In this document: in pieces, positions 1 through 11,698 of the stretch | Numbering within the stretch: the first letter of the stretch is position 1 | How the letters are laid out: every line of letters starts with the position of its first letter | Origin: Anodontia alba | Lineage: Eukaryota; Mollusca; Bivalvia; Lucinida; Lucinidae | Assembly: GCA_964016985.1 (NCBI GenBank) | Contig: OZ024830.1 | Location: forward strand, 77,310,763 to 77,374,762 | Direction: 5' to 3' | DNA length: 64,000 nt | Made by a program: the position numbers and the translations under genes | The notes under the pieces: generated by a model | Told to the model about the DNA's origin: nothing | Databases searched by the model: none | The model's input: the letters and a program-made list of their open reading frames with translations, nothing else

Positions 1-75
1 CATAAAATGTGAAGCCCTATTTTCTTGAAAAATAAGAGAAAAATATCATCAAGGTTTCGTCTGCAGATTTTGCTT
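1..75. mobile_element. MITE-D right half, cut by window start
   Basis: gaaaaataagagaaaaatat followed by catcaaggtttcgtctgcag matches the right arm of MITE-D (see 46887-47100). Confidence 0.65.
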
Positions 76-454
76 AGCAAGTCGTCGGAACCCTGGGTAT
101 GCCGGATTCAATAAAAACGGTCTCGAATTATTTCATCTAGATACCCAGGATTGAATTTTGAAGTTTTAGGCCGGGTTTACAGACTGCTGTTTCTTAAGTG
201 CTGTGAGGGTGTATCTTACTTCGCTCAGTAGGACAAAATATGTTTAACCAAGATGACCGACACCACTGACTTGATTAAAAGGATAAGTCAGAAATCCTGA
301 GTAGCAAACCAGGCTCAGGCTTATCAGCAAGTAAACCTAACTCCTGTTTGCTAAAACGAGTAACAAACAAATGAAAAAATGTTACTAATATATTTTTGTT
401 ACTTTTTCTCTCTCTTTTTCTACATATTTACAACATGTAAAATACAAAGAAAAC

Positions 455-736
455 CATTACGAAAACACGCCTATTCAAATATATAGAAATTTTCACCTCC
501 AAAAACTGAAAATTTTCAGATAAAAAAAATTCTGATATTTGTTATATTTCTGCTAAAAACATAGATTGTGGGTATTCGTTAGAATCGCCTCGGCGAGGCG
601 GTTCTAACGAGTACCCACAATCTATGTTTTTAAGCAAGAAATAAGAAAAATAATGTTTACCCGAGTAAACCCCAGTCTTACTATATAAAAGTTTGGTTTA
701 AGTGGGTCAAAATTATATAGGCATGTTTTCGTGATG
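455..736 (+). mobile_element. MITE-A copy 1
   Basis: Terminal inverted repeat CATYACGAAAACACGCCTAT at both ends, about 280 bp. A central near-perfect dyad (roughly 540-640) contains GTTAGAATCGCCTCGGCGAG and its complement. The right arm holds a second hairpin, aaccccagttttac / gtggggttt type. No coding capacity. Reference copy for the other MITE-A entries. Confidence 0.9.
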
Positions 737-2491
737 TACATAAACATCGCTAAATTCCAAGAATGCCAAAATAACCAAAAATCTTTCAGATTAACTACAC
801 TTTTAGAAATATTGAATAACTTCACTATTTGGTGAAATGCTGCTGAAAAATCCCCAAAAGTTCAGTAAAACCACCAAATATCCACTAAAGAATTTTTGCC
901 TATTTTTCTCTAAAAGTAAATATTAAATTCCACTAATTTTGATGGGGTTTTAGCCAAAATCAGCCAATACAATAAAATTATCTATTTAATATTTTTTTAG
1001 TTAATTTTAGTCCAAAGCAGCATAGATTTAGAGAGTAATCCAAAATGTGTATTGACTACTAAAACAGCCAAAAACAACTGAGCTTTTATACTCACACAGT
1101 ACTTCCTGCCAACCCCAGCAGGTTAATGTAATCATCTATTAAAATTAACAGCTTTTGTAACTAAAATATGTACTAAATAAACGGTCCTTACAAAAACAAC
1201 ATTAAACATGTAAATTCCAAATTAAAATATCTTATAAAAAGCAATTTAAAGCCCATTATACAATCAGTTAAATTTCACACTACTTGTTTGAGCTAAGTTA
1301 GAAATAGACTCTTCTATATTAGGCAGTGAAATGTTTCCAATGAAATGTTTCAGATATTTCCAATAAAATCAACTTCTCTAAAACCATAAAAATCACCAAC
1401 ATATGAAAATAAGATGCAGAATACATGTAAAATGCACATATGAATACTGAAGCATGGACATTTTGTAGAAATTACATAATTCTAGATAGTTATATTTCTT
1501 CACTTATGAGTGCTTTAACACGAACAGAATGTGTGACAATCAAAACGTCCCTTAGTGAGAACTGGATAGAGATATTTTAAGGACTTTCTCATTTATTATA
1601 AGAGTCTCAGCACTGACACTTTCGGGACATTTGCTTCAAATGTCAGTTCATAAGAATATCTTAGTAAACTGAATATTTGAGTATTTCTCTCCAAACTTAT
1701 GGTAAACAAAATATGACCAAAACCCAGCTCCTTCACAGAGTGATAAAGATTACAAAAATACGCTTGCTAATCTATGTAAAATATACCCTCATGTTTTCCA
1801 ATAATATGTAGGAGTATGCAGTATTAAGCTCTTTTTTTACATAATGTTTCATTTTTCAAATTTGGTTTCAGTTAGTTCTGTTATTTCTGTCTAATTCTTC
1901 TTCTACATAAAAATGTCTTAATGTACCTACTCACCTTTCGACATCTTTTGGAATTTTTTTTTTTTTTTTGGAATTTTTTTTTTTTTTTTTTTTTGTTCGT
2001 TTGTTTTGCCCGGCGCTTTACACAAACGAAGGAAAATTGCAAACTTTTGAAATGATTAATGCAAAACTATTTGTCGTAACTACCAACGCACAAAAAGTTT
2101 TATTCTAGTCATTGGTTTAAAAATCTTATATTTTCATTTTTCCTTTAGTAAAATTGTTCAAACGTTTAGAAAGTTTCACAACATTGTTATGGAATACGAA
2201 TAATTTAAAGCTAGTGAAGAAAAGCAAAAATATTTTGATAAAATTTTTTTACAAAACTCCAGTTTACTAAAGACATTGCATAAATCAGACCGATTTTAGC
2301 TATAAAATTGATTTTGCGGTAGATATTGAAAACTAAGCACATAAACAGAAACGACTTATGGTTTCTAATAAAATATTGTCAATCACATATCATTTTTTCC
2401 ATTTAAAATAAAACGCCGAATAAAAAAACATTTTTCCGAAGGTGGTCGAAAACATAGTAGTAACCTAATGTTTTCTTTTCTTTTCTCTGTA
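737..2491. other. No gene seen; AT-rich
   Basis: AT-rich DNA without a supportable ORF or repeat, apart from two T runs at 1957-1996. Confidence 0.6.
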
Positions 2492-2827
2492 CAGTCGACT
2501 CTCGTTATCTCGACTTCGCTTATCTCAAATAACTGCTTATCTCGAAGTGAAAATATGGTCCCTGTTTTAACATGGAAATCTAATAACAAGTAATAAAATA
2601 TTGTGAAATAGAGGAGAAATTGCTCCTTAGGAGCGATATCTTCTTTATTCCACAATATTTTTCAATAAATCTCTGACTTCAAGAGTCAAATTATATATCC
2701 ATTTGTGAAAATGTGGTTGTTTAATTTATTTTTTATCCTCAATTCTTCAAATCAATTATGTCAAGGTACGGATATCCCGCAGAATTACAGAGAATATCTT
2801 AAACTTCAAGATAACGAGAGTCGAATG
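2492..2827. mobile_element. MITE-C copy 1 (pogo/Tigger-like ends)
   Basis: Ends TA|CAGTCGACTCTCGTTATC and gataacgagagtcgaatg|TA, with an inner subrepeat cttatctcgaa. The centre is an inverted repeat around aaattgctccttaggagc. TA target and CAGT start fit pogo/Tigger elements. Confidence 0.82.
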
Positions 2828-3423
2828 TATTATATAAGCGAAATGTCATGGCTTACATAGCTCTAGATAAGAGGTATGTCCAGATTTCTTATTTCTCCAC
2901 CGAAACATATCCTGATGCAAGGCGCTTTTACCTACAACATATGTTAAGTCGAGAAATTAGAGCAATACCTTGCTTAAGAAGTCTACATTTTACCTAGGTG
3001 TGTTAACATAACGCGTTGAATTTCCATACACATTTCTGCAGATCTGCTGGGCACAAAATAGTGTTCAATATTAAAATATAAATATTTATAAATATTTGTT
3101 CGTACATATATTTGCCACCAAATCGACCGCCTGTCCCTAACCACAAAGCCATTTCCCGCAAACGGCCATAATAGAGCATTGTTCACAAATGCAGTACTTC
3201 AGGTTTGGCGACATTGTACCATAGGTTGAAAAAAATAAAGGAAAGGTATACACACTCAGCGGGCGGTGACTCTGTCAAATGAATTTATTCTCCTTTTGAG
3301 TAAAGGTTTTTCTCTTTATAGTAGACAAATTGCAGATGGGACACAAAAGCAACCTGGAAGTCACATATCTTGGTTCCCTTGTAAGAAAATGGTGTAAATT
3401 CTACCTAGTGTATTCAGTCCCTT

Positions 3424-3565
3424 TAACCCTTTCATGCCTGAAGACCAAACCAGATACCTGTGCTAACACTGTAGATCCTGATGGGACGGCTTATAATAAG
3501 CCGTCTCATCAGGAGCTACTCTGTTTGTCATTCTCTTCATTCTCTTGTGCTTTTTGACTGACATT
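3424..3565. mobile_element. MITE-F copy 1
   Basis: Left end taaccctttcatgcctgaag. Perfect dyad tgatgggacggcttataata with complement at about 3477-3514. The TTAACCC ends of this family resemble piggyBac termini. Confidence 0.7.
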
Positions 3566-3654
3566 CCGATTTGCAATAATTGACAAATAAAATTCAATGA
3601 AAGAAAGTCCATTTCATAAACTAAGGGTGGAAATGGTTAAGAATGACGGATAAA

Positions 3655-3965
3655 CCTGTAGATTAACCGACTTTTTTCACAAGGGAGACAATTTATGACT
3701 TCATTTTTGCATTCCTCCACATCAATCCTCTTTTAAGAGGGGCTTATAATTTAAGGAAAGAATTTGCTCTCGCTCGGAGCAAATCCTATCCGTATAGTAT
3801 AAACCCCTTTTTCAGAAGTAGAAAAAAGGGGTCTATACTATAAGAAAAGAATTTGCTCTCAGCTGGAGCAAATTCTTTCCTTATAGAGTAGACCCCTTTT
3901 CAGAAAGGGGGCAAAACAATTTTGACAGAGTTACTACCCTGGAAGCTTATCCATTCCCTTTAATA
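3655..3965. mobile_element. MITE-E with two hairpins in series
   Basis: The family has ends TTAAGGGGACTGATACAC and tgtattcagtccccttaa and a dyad GGTCTACTCTAAAAGGAAAG...CTCC/GGAG. The TTAA ends suggest a piggyBac-type target. Here the hairpin is doubled: gaatttgctctcgctcggag near 3765 and gaatttgctctcagctggag near 3850. Confidence 0.8.
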
Positions 3966-4208
3966 CGAGTCGTTGTACATCGACAAACGAAGAACGACAA
4001 CACAAACTCCAATTACAATTACTCAATACTCGCACTTACACTAACAATCGAATGTACAGCAGCTGATTGTCATTTTTTATCATAGAATACCTTTGGACAT
4101 TTCAATGCACATGTGCCCAAAGCAATAGTGTCTTTAAAATGGAAGACGATGGTAAATCCGGAGAAATACACGGATAAATGTCTGTTCAATAGATTGAATA
4201 GTCATTTA

Positions 4209-4590
4209 CAGTAAAACTTCTTTGTCAGACTCGAACACCACTGGCTCGATTACTGTTGGTGATTCAAACCTAATTTTGAGTCCTTAGAAAATTGTTCCGT
4301 TTGCTGAAGAGAACAAATATTTGAGATTAATTTAGGATTCATTTTTTTCTAATTATCATGATAATTTATGTTGTATCGTATTTTAACATTAAAATCGTCT
4401 CATTCGTGCGATTCTAATGAGTACATTTAATATACCATTTTAATAGAAGATTAAAAAGACATCCATCAAAAATATCCCCATTTGCCTCCTGACCTGGCAC
4501 TATTATTAAGCTTCAGGGACTCGAATTACCCATCTCTAGTACAAATTTTCATGGTCTCAAATATGTTTGAGCCATTGAAATTCGACAGTG
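4209..4590. mobile_element. MITE-B copy 1 (diverged)
   Basis: Left end gactcgaacaccactggctc, right end gagccattgaaattcgacag. The centre has aaaatcgtctcattcgtgcg with flanking gattctaatgagtac. Ends CAG...CTG with a TA target fit a pogo/Tc1-type non-autonomous element (family-level inference). Confidence 0.75.
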
Positions 4591-4630
4591 AGATGTGAGT
4601 TGCTCCTGCAGTGTCAGAAAGTGTTGTAAT

Positions 4631-5068
4631 TTAATGATCCGTCAAAACACAAGAAGACGCTCTTCTATTTATTGGAGAGTAGGGACAGAGAGCAACACAG
4701 CGGAAGGCCTTTTTCCAAATTTCCGCCGTCTCCAAACAAGGCGCTTCAAACCTGAGTCCCACGTCCTCTTTTTTCTGCAAGACGTCAAATTGCAATTCAT
4801 TCTCCGGTACCCGTTTTACGTCACAGTTCACATAATTGAAACAGCCGTACTGAAATTTGCAGTCTTCCGAGCGATACAGAATCGCATAATGTTTGGGGCA
4901 CTTTTCGCAAAGTTTCATGAAAACATTGACTCTCCGCTCGCTGGCTTTGTCTCTGACAATTAGCGTTATGTTTCCGCTGTAACTTGGTCGCCCTTGAGGT
5001 ACCCCACATTGACTGGCATTGTTCACCGTCGTACTTTCTGGAAATAAATCGCCTGGCTTCATTTTCAT
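4631..5068 (-). CDS. Intronless ORF, possible PH-like domain protein
   Basis: 145 codons from ATG at 5068 to TAA, with an in-frame stop 45-50 bp upstream of the ATG. The composition is not transposon-like. Residues about 30-125 alternate hydrophobic strands and end in LRFEAPCLETAEIWKKAF. That strand-then-helix pattern with an invariant Trp is typical of pleckstrin-homology domains (HYAILYRSEDCKF would be a central strand pair). This is inference from pattern; no named family was recognised. It could be one exon of a larger gene or a processed copy, since no convincing neighbouring exon was found. A MITE-B lies just downstream (4209-4590) and its end is the likely 3' boundary. The plus-strand ORF over the same bases is a shadow. 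Confidence 0.45.
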   Translation of the reverse strand: MKMKPGDLFPESTTVNNASQCGVPQGRPSYSGNITLIVRDKASERRVNVFMKLCEKCPKHYAILYRSEDCKFQYGCFNYVNCDVKRVPENELQFDVLQKKEDVGLRFEAPCLETAEIWKKAFRCVALCPYSPINRRASSCVLTDH

Positions 5069-5504
5069 GAATAATAAACAAAAAAGAAACTCTTGCAGAG
5101 ATACGAACTATGTATAGCAGTGGAACACACAGACTTTCAAATGTGAAAGTTTTCTCATCACTTCCTTTTTATAGTGAAACCTGACGTAAGTGGTTACGTA
5201 TTTAGCTTCGTAACGCAGTGTACTAAACGTGTTCAGGGAAAACGGAAATGCGCAAAACAAAAAGACCCTTATGCCACACGATATGATGTGATCAAATGAT
5301 GTTAAGATCAGCTTGCGCAGCCACACAATCTGATCAGGGCCTTTTCTGTAGATAGGTTCTGAAATATCCAATGATTATGTGAGCTATCCTGATGAGACTC
5401 TGTGATAGTGCATCGTGATCTGCATGCCTTCATTTCCCGCATATGGCTTGAGCTGACTTGTGACAACTGATAATTTTCCGCCATTTTGTACATGAGTGAC
5501 AACT

Positions 5505-5690
5505 TTTTGACTTCATGTTTGCTTTACTGTACATCAAACCCCTTCTGAAAATGGGTTTAACCTAAAAGGGAACAATTTGCTCCTAAGGGGGAGAAAATGC
5601 TTTTCTTTTAGAGTAGACCCCTTTCGAGAAGCAACCCAAAATCATTTTGACAGTTTCATCCCCTGAAAATGCATTTATTCCCTTCATGCC
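5505..5690. mobile_element. MITE-E partial
   Basis: Hairpin arms accccttctgaaaatgggtt and gagtagacccctttcgagaa, centre aatttgctcctaagggggag. Confidence 0.7.
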
Positions 5691-5929
5691 GTGCGCATCG
5701 GACATTTTGCATAAGCGAATGGAAAGCCCATTGCTGTCAATAACGTTATTATTTGCTATTTGTTTCTTTTCTATCTTTTTATCTTTCTTTTTTCTTTCTT
5801 CCTTTCTTTCTTTCTTGTCTTTTTCTTCAAACAGCGTAGAACCAAACAAGAATACGCAGCACTGTATAACACACTGATAGCTCGCTGTTTCTGTATGTAT
5901 AAGGGCGTTTTTTCTTGAATATTTTGTTC

Positions 5930-6063
5930 GCATGGTTACCTACCTCAACGTTGTCATTTCAAATGACCTTTATATAGGTGGTAAGATCATATTTTTGCAT
6001 GGTTACCTACCTCATCGTTGTCATTTCAAATGACCTTTATATAGGTGGTAAGATCATATTAAC
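5930..6063. repeat. 67-bp tandem duplication
   Basis: gcatggttacctacctca to gtaagatcatatt occurs twice with one or two differences. Each unit has its own inverted repeat: acctacct/aggtggt around gtcatttcaaatgac. Confidence 0.92.
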
Positions 6064-6267
6064 AATTCTTGTTGTTCACACTCACCTTTTATAAAAAAAA
6101 TCCATAGGCATTTCTTAGCTAGTTCTTTTTACTAAATAATTTTTTTTCACTCAGTACGTTATGTCTGGGCTAGTTCTTTTTACTAATTAATAACGTTTTT
6201 ATACATTAGTTCGCTTTACAATCTAAGATGTGCAATTAGCATTCCACTAGATAAGCCCATTTTTACT

Positions 6268-6585
6268 CATTACGAAAACATGCCTATTCAAATATACTGA
6301 AAAGTTAATCACCGAAAAATTGAAAATTTTCAGACAAAAAATTCAAATATTTTTCACATTTCTGCTCAAAACATAGATTGTGGGTACTCGTTAGAACCGC
6401 CTCGCAGAGGCGGTTCTAACGAGTACCCACAATCTATGTTCGCAGAGGCGGTTCTAACGAGTACCCACAATCTATGTTTTTGAGCAGAAATAAGAAAAAT
6501 AGTGTATACCTCTATAAACCCCAGTTTTACTATATAAAAGTGGGGTTTAAGGGGGTCAAAATTATATAGGCGTGTTTTCGTGATG
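6268..6585 (+). mobile_element. MITE-A copy 2, with duplicated half-dyad
   Basis: Ends and arms as in copy 1. The right half of the central dyad (CGCAGAGGCGGTTCTAACGA to AATCTATGTT) occurs twice in direct order, at about 6402-6440 and 6441-6478, making this copy about 38 bp longer. Confidence 0.9.
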
Positions 6586-6983
6586 GAAACATTGATATTA
6601 TCTGAGCATATATGTTGATGCTTATGAAATGGAAATAGGAGAAGCTGATGTTTGTCGTTAAGTTCCTTGTGATGGCCGTAAAGTCTCCCCATATAACTCA
6701 TATTACAACACAGAGCAGTTTACATTTTTATTTTCCTTGGAATCATTGAGTCCATTTTCATATAATAGCACAGCCTTCCCGAGGCACAGAAATAACCCAA
6801 CACGCAGCGTTGAAATAACGTCTTTTTAACGTTGATTCAACGTCTAGTGCGTATGGTTATATTCATAAAGAAAAATAGCACAACAATGTCCAGGAATACC
6901 CACAATTACAGAAAATAGTGTATCAATGACACCGAGAGGTACAGCAAACAAACTATGGCAGACAAACTCGAGAAATACGGATA

Positions 6984-7064
6984 TGATTAGAACAGTCGGT
7001 AAACATATACGATTAGTTTAGTCTGTAAATATATACGATTAGAATAGTCGGTAAACATACACGA
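6984..7064 (+). repeat. 26-bp minisatellite, left part
   Basis: Three units of about 26 bp (gattagaatagtcggtaaac + atacac). The array resumes at 8540 after the LINE, so it was the insertion target. Confidence 0.8.
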
Positions 7065-8539
7065 ACAGGAACTCGAAAAAAATACAGATTGAAGCAGCTA
7101 GAATAGCCACTGGCACTACTAAACTTATATCAATTCGTAATCTTTACAATGAGATTGGTTGGGAAACTCTCGAAAAAAGAAAGACTAATCATGAACTGAT
7201 ACTGTTTTATAAGGTGTACAATAACTTAACTCCTGATTACTTTTCATCACTTGTTCCTTCTTCAGTTAACGAAGTATCACGTTACAATCTGAGAAACACA
7301 AATGATGTCCAAACTATTAACGCGAAAACTGCTTTGTACTTCATTGCTACCGTCTGTTATACGAAAATGGAACAATATACTAGACAATGACAAATATACC
7401 AATATACCAGAATCAGTTGATTCTTTTAAACGACAGATAAGCCGGAAAAAACTCCAGTTCCAAAATATTTTTATACTGGAAGCAGAAAGTTACAAATTTT
7501 GCATACTATGCTACGTACAGGATACAGTTCTTTAAATTATGACTTGTTTGTAAAATTTATTTCAGACACTGCGGAAGTGGTGATGTTGAAAACGCAGAAC
7601 ATTTTTCCTATCTTGTAACTTCTATCGAGATCGTCGAATCGAACTTTTTCGGATAGTTACTCAATATTGCATTGCGTCTCTACATATATTTCTACATGGT
7701 GATGAGTCACTCCCTTGTGAAACAAATCAAGTAATTTTTGAAGATGTTTACAAGCACATACAGGATAGCAAAAGATTTTGAGCATTTGCATGGTATGGAT
7801 ACTAGTATCAGCTAATCAAAATAAAACGGAGCTGGTGCTTCATGAAGTCAGTATATATCTACCTACGAAATGATTAAGAATGGTCATGTCATTACGAAAA
7901 CACGCCTATTCATATATATAGAAAATTTCACCTCCCAAACCTGAACAATTTCAGATAAAAAAAAAACTCTTCTGTTTTTCATATTTCTGCTCAAAACATA
8001 GATTGTGTGTACTCGTTAGAACCGCCTCGGCGAGGCGGTTCTAACGAGAACCACAATCTATGTTTTTGAGCAGAAATAAGAAAAATAAAGTATACCACTG
8101 TAAACCCCAGTTTTACTATATAAAAGTGGGGTTTAAGGGGGTCAATATTATATAGGCATATTTTCGTGATGTAGAACTTTCCATCCCTGCCTCTCCCTCT
8201 CGCTCCGGATTACTTTTTCTATTATCTATTGTTTTCCTTTCTTTGCTTCTTTTTTATTTTCGCTTAAACCATCATTGTTGTATAATGTTATCCTTCGTTA
8301 CTGCGCTTTTGATTTATTTCCATTATACTACAATGAATGGTTGTGTTTCTGATCACATATTGTCACAGTCCTTGAGATAATAAGTACCTTTGTTATAATG
8401 ATTATTTGCCATGACGAAATACAAATTATGTATGTGTACTAGGAGGAGAAGTAAATAAGCTTATGCTTCCGTTCTAATCCTATACCGTTTGTGTATGTGT
8501 CATCTATGTATGCATTATGGGAATAAATATGTTTAAACC
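7065..8539 (+). pseudogene. 5'-truncated LINE insertion (ORF2 C-terminus and 3' UTR), with MITE inside
   Basis: From 7088 the plus strand encodes the C-terminal part of a non-LTR reverse-transcriptase polyprotein of the jockey/CR1 type: RIATGTTKLISIRNLYNEIG and GWETLEKRK. A frame change near 7320-7345 leads to LLPSVIRKWNNILDNDKYTN, and another leads to PKYFYTGSRKLQILHTMLRT. The cysteine-histidine motif HCGSGDVENAEH is followed by a further shift to FLSCNFYRDRRIELF and SKRF then a stop at 7780-7782. The 3' UTR runs to about 8539 and is split by MITE-A 7890-8171. An 11-bp direct repeat, aacatacacga, flanks it (7054-7064 and 8540-8550) and is the target-site duplication. Confidence 0.85.
7890..8171 (+). 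mobile_element. MITE-A copy 3, inserted in a LINE
   Basis: Complete copy with both ends. It interrupts the 3' untranslated part of the LINE remnant 7065-8539, so it is younger than that insertion. Confidence 0.9.
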
Positions 8540-8605
8540 AACATACACGATTAGAATAGTCGGTAAACATACATGATAGGAATAATCGGTAAATATATCA
8601 CATAG
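8540..8605 (+). repeat. 26-bp minisatellite, right part
   Basis: Two more units (acgattagaatagtcggtaa; atgataggaataatcggtaa) of the array at 6984-7064. Confidence 0.8.
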
Positions 8606-8637
8606 ATTTGGACTTTCTTAGAACATACTTTATACTC

Positions 8638-8918
8638 CATCACGAAAACACGCCTATATAATTTTGACCCCTTAAACCCCACTTTTATGTAGTAAAACTG
8701 GGGTTTACAGGGGTATACATTATTTTTTTCTTATTTCTGCTAAAAAACAAAGATTGTGGTGTTCGTTAGAACCGTCTCGCCGAGGCGGTTCTAATGAGTA
8801 CCCACAATCTATGTTTTGAGCAGAAATATGAAAAACATCAAGAGTTTTTTTTATCTGAAATTTTCAGTTTTTGGAGGTGAAATTTTCTATGTATTTGAAT
8901 AGGTGTGTTTTCATAATG
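8638..8918 (-). mobile_element. MITE-A copy 4
   Basis: Complete copy in the opposite orientation: the gggg hairpin arm comes first and the TGAAAATTTTCA arm last. Confidence 0.88.
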
Positions 8919-9087
8919 CGCTGTGGGGCTTTTTCATGTTTTGTCCAGTTCGTTGTCTTTTTGTTGTGTTTTGTGGATCCTGTCTACCATTGTGATCACC
9001 TTGTTGCGGAACAGGGAGCGGGTTGCTTTTCTTCCTGGTCTGTGGCTGTTGTACTGTCTGTCATGGTTTGTGTGTTCTTTGTCTTCC

Positions 9088-9365
9088 CATTACGAAAACA
9101 CGCCTATTCAAATATATAGAAAATTTTATCTCCAAAAACTGAAAATTTTCAGATTAAAAACTCAGATATTTTTCATATTTCTGTACAAAACATAGATTGT
9201 GGGTACTCGTTAGAACCGCCTCGCCGAGGCGGTTCTAACGAGTACCCATAATCTGTGTTTTGAGCAGAAATAAGAAAAATAATGTATACCCCTGTAAACC
9301 CCAGTTTTACTATATAAAAGTGGGGTTTAAGGGGATCAAAATTATATAGGTATGTTTTCGTGATG
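9088..9365 (+). mobile_element. MITE-A copy 5
   Basis: Complete copy with a nearly perfect central dyad, TTAGAACCGCCTCGCCGAGG and complement, at about 9208-9241. Confidence 0.9.
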
Positions 9366-9824
9366 GAAGATTTTTTCTGTGTTTATTTTATCATCTTACA
9401 ACTGTCCAATGGAATGCCCTATTCCAGAATATTGTATGTCCACCAATCCTTGATCCAGAAGTATTTGTTTCTAACCTGATTTAGCGCCACTCATCTAATT
9501 TAACATATCATGTTTTATCCATCTCATTATATAACTTTTTACTTGTTCTTATTTCAGATTTTTTTTTTTTTCTGATTCTTGCTTGACGCGCGATGTTGAC
9601 TAGAATGCCCTTGCGTGCGCGAGGCATGTATAGAGACAAAAAAGAAAAAAAAGAAAAAAAAAGAAATGTTAGAAATGATGATAAACGGTAGGCGAAACAA
9701 TTTTATCTAACATGAATGCAGATAACGCGACCTTAAGTATAAGCACAGACACCTTGTTTCATAAATTAAACTGAATAAAACGACCTATACATCAATACTT
9801 AGTAAGGGGTCTAGATATATTTAG

Positions 9825-10005
9825 TAGGTTTTACGCCTATTTCTACAAGGGAACTAATGCTTCTGACTTCTTTTTTGCATTACTGCACACTAAGCCTCTT
9901 CTAAAAAGGGATCTACTCTGGAATGAAAGATTTTGCTTCCACGGGAAAGGGGACGAAAGCAAATCTGAAAGACTTGTCTCCCCTGAATGTGTATCAATTA
10001 CCCAA
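9825..10005. mobile_element. MITE-E partial, diverged
   Basis: Contains gggatctactctggaatgaa and ttttgcttccacgggaaagg. The right arm is shortened. Confidence 0.6.
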
Positions 10006-10484
10006 AAATGAAAAATCATAGATGTTTGTCTTTAAATTGTATAAGAAGGGCTTATCACTTCGACATTTATCCAGCACGGAAGTTGAGTAGTCCCCAAATA
10101 TGACGTTTTTTATATGACAATATTTTGCCCGTGAGTATTATACAATCATGTATATACATGGCTTACCTTTGATCGTAGCAAATGATGTTGGCAATTTGGA
10201 TAATCCAGTCTGTGAGTTAGTATACACATTGCACAAAAATCAGAAACATAATTCCAAGACGCGTAAAAAATATAAAACATTGTATTTTCCGTATGTAAGT
10301 AAAACTTGATCCAGCACGGACTTTCGTTGCGATATTGTTTACAGCGGTCATGCGTGACAACACTTTGAATGTGTGTGAACTGATGTGTAACTTTATCATA
10401 AAGAACGAGGATATATCGACGGTGCCAGTCACTGATGCTGTACTTAGGCCTAGAATACATCTCGGTCATTGTCTGTATGTCTCT

Positions 10485-10690
10485 GTAAAATTTGTTGAGC
10501 CACAACGTCAGAAAACGTACCTTCTGACATGTGCATTCGCGCAGTCTGATCAGAATCTTCACTGTCCGCATTTTGAACAGTCAGGTATGCAACGATTTTA
10601 CGTGCTGACAACGAAGACACTACTCAGATTGCGCGGATGCGCAGGTTCATTTGAATCTACTTTGAGCGCATGTCAGACGGTTACGGCTTA
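10485..10690. mobile_element. MITE-H diverged copy between direct repeats
   Basis: gttgagccacaacgtcagaa, cattcgcgcagtctgatcag and gcgcggatgcgcaggttcat match MITE-H arms. A roughly 37-bp direct repeat (tcattgtctgtatgtc core) lies on both sides, at about 10456 and 10696. Confidence 0.6.
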
Positions 10691-10906
10691 TATCTTGGTC
10701 ATTGTCTGTATGTCATTGTAAAATATGTTCATACTGACAAAGTTTGTTATGCATTTCTTGCAAGTACTGGAGGGAGGGCGAGGAATATATGTTTTTGCCT
10801 AACTAAAACAGTTTTATTTGGTTCTGACAAAGGCAGATATGGACTTTTTCGCTGCTGCTGTATTTTGCCGACGAGTAGACAGGCGAACGGAGAGATTACG
10901 TACATG

Positions 10907-11113
10907 TTAACCCTTTCACTCCTGAGTTTCTGAAATAGACTCTTCCGTCTCTTAATTTGGGCAAGTCCATTAAAGAAAATAGGGATTCTAGTCTAAATCA
11001 AAAACAGAATGGCAAACAGTGTAGATCCTCATGAGACGGCTCGTTACGAGCCGTCTCATCTGGATCAGCACTGTTTGCAAAACCTACTTTCCGGTCTGTA
11101 GAGTTTTAAGGGT
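10907..11113. mobile_element. MITE-F copy 2
   Basis: Ends GTTAACCCTTTCACTCCTG and agagttttaagggttag. Dyad gatcctcatgagacggctcg and complement, flanked by aacagtgta / cactgttt. Confidence 0.82.
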
Positions 11114-11335
11114 TAGAGAAACAAAGCACATCTTACGTTTCCTCAACACGATCATATTTCTTTAAAACTTTGAAACTTCATAGAGTGCTAACCAAATGCA
11201 AACATGTGACTTCACGGCAAACACCTTTGAATGGTTTTCGCATAGCAGTTACATCAGAACCTACGCATTCTGACATACGGTATTTGCCCTAAACATTGGG
11301 ACACTTTAACTTCTTATCGTAGTTTTCCTAAAATT

Positions 11336-11547
11336 AACCCTTCTCTTGATAAAAACACGACATGCCCTGTCTTAGCAAACAGTGTAGATCCAGATCAGTT
11401 GGCTTCTGAAGAAGCCAACTGATCTGGATCTGCACTGTTTGTCGTTAAATATGTGAATTTCTATCAAAAACCCGGATCAAGTAATCTGATTTGCTGAAAA
11501 TTAGAAGTGGGCGTGGCATCTTAATTTATATAGCATGACAAGGGTTA
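11336..11547. mobile_element. MITE-F copy 3
   Basis: Ends attaacccttctcttgat and atgacaagggttaaag. Perfect dyad gatccagatcagttggcttc with complement at about 11386-11431. Confidence 0.82.
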
Positions 11548-11698
11548 AAGTCCATTTCATGTACATGTCGATGTATCTCAAAACTACTGGAGCAATGGAA
11601 AATAATACAGGTCATGGTGATAATGAGATTCGGCGATCTGTGACGTATGATCCGGGTCGACGTACACTGTTTGCTAAGGTCTGTCTCTCCGAATATCT

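Noticed and set aside
1930..1955. Tiny exon on the minus strand, AAAAGATGTCGAAAG|GTGAGT
   Set aside because: Good start and donor context, but it lies in a poly-A tract with no downstream exon found. Likely chance.
10146..10571. 141-codon minus-strand ORF
   Set aside because: Overlaps MITE-H arms and shows no domain pattern.
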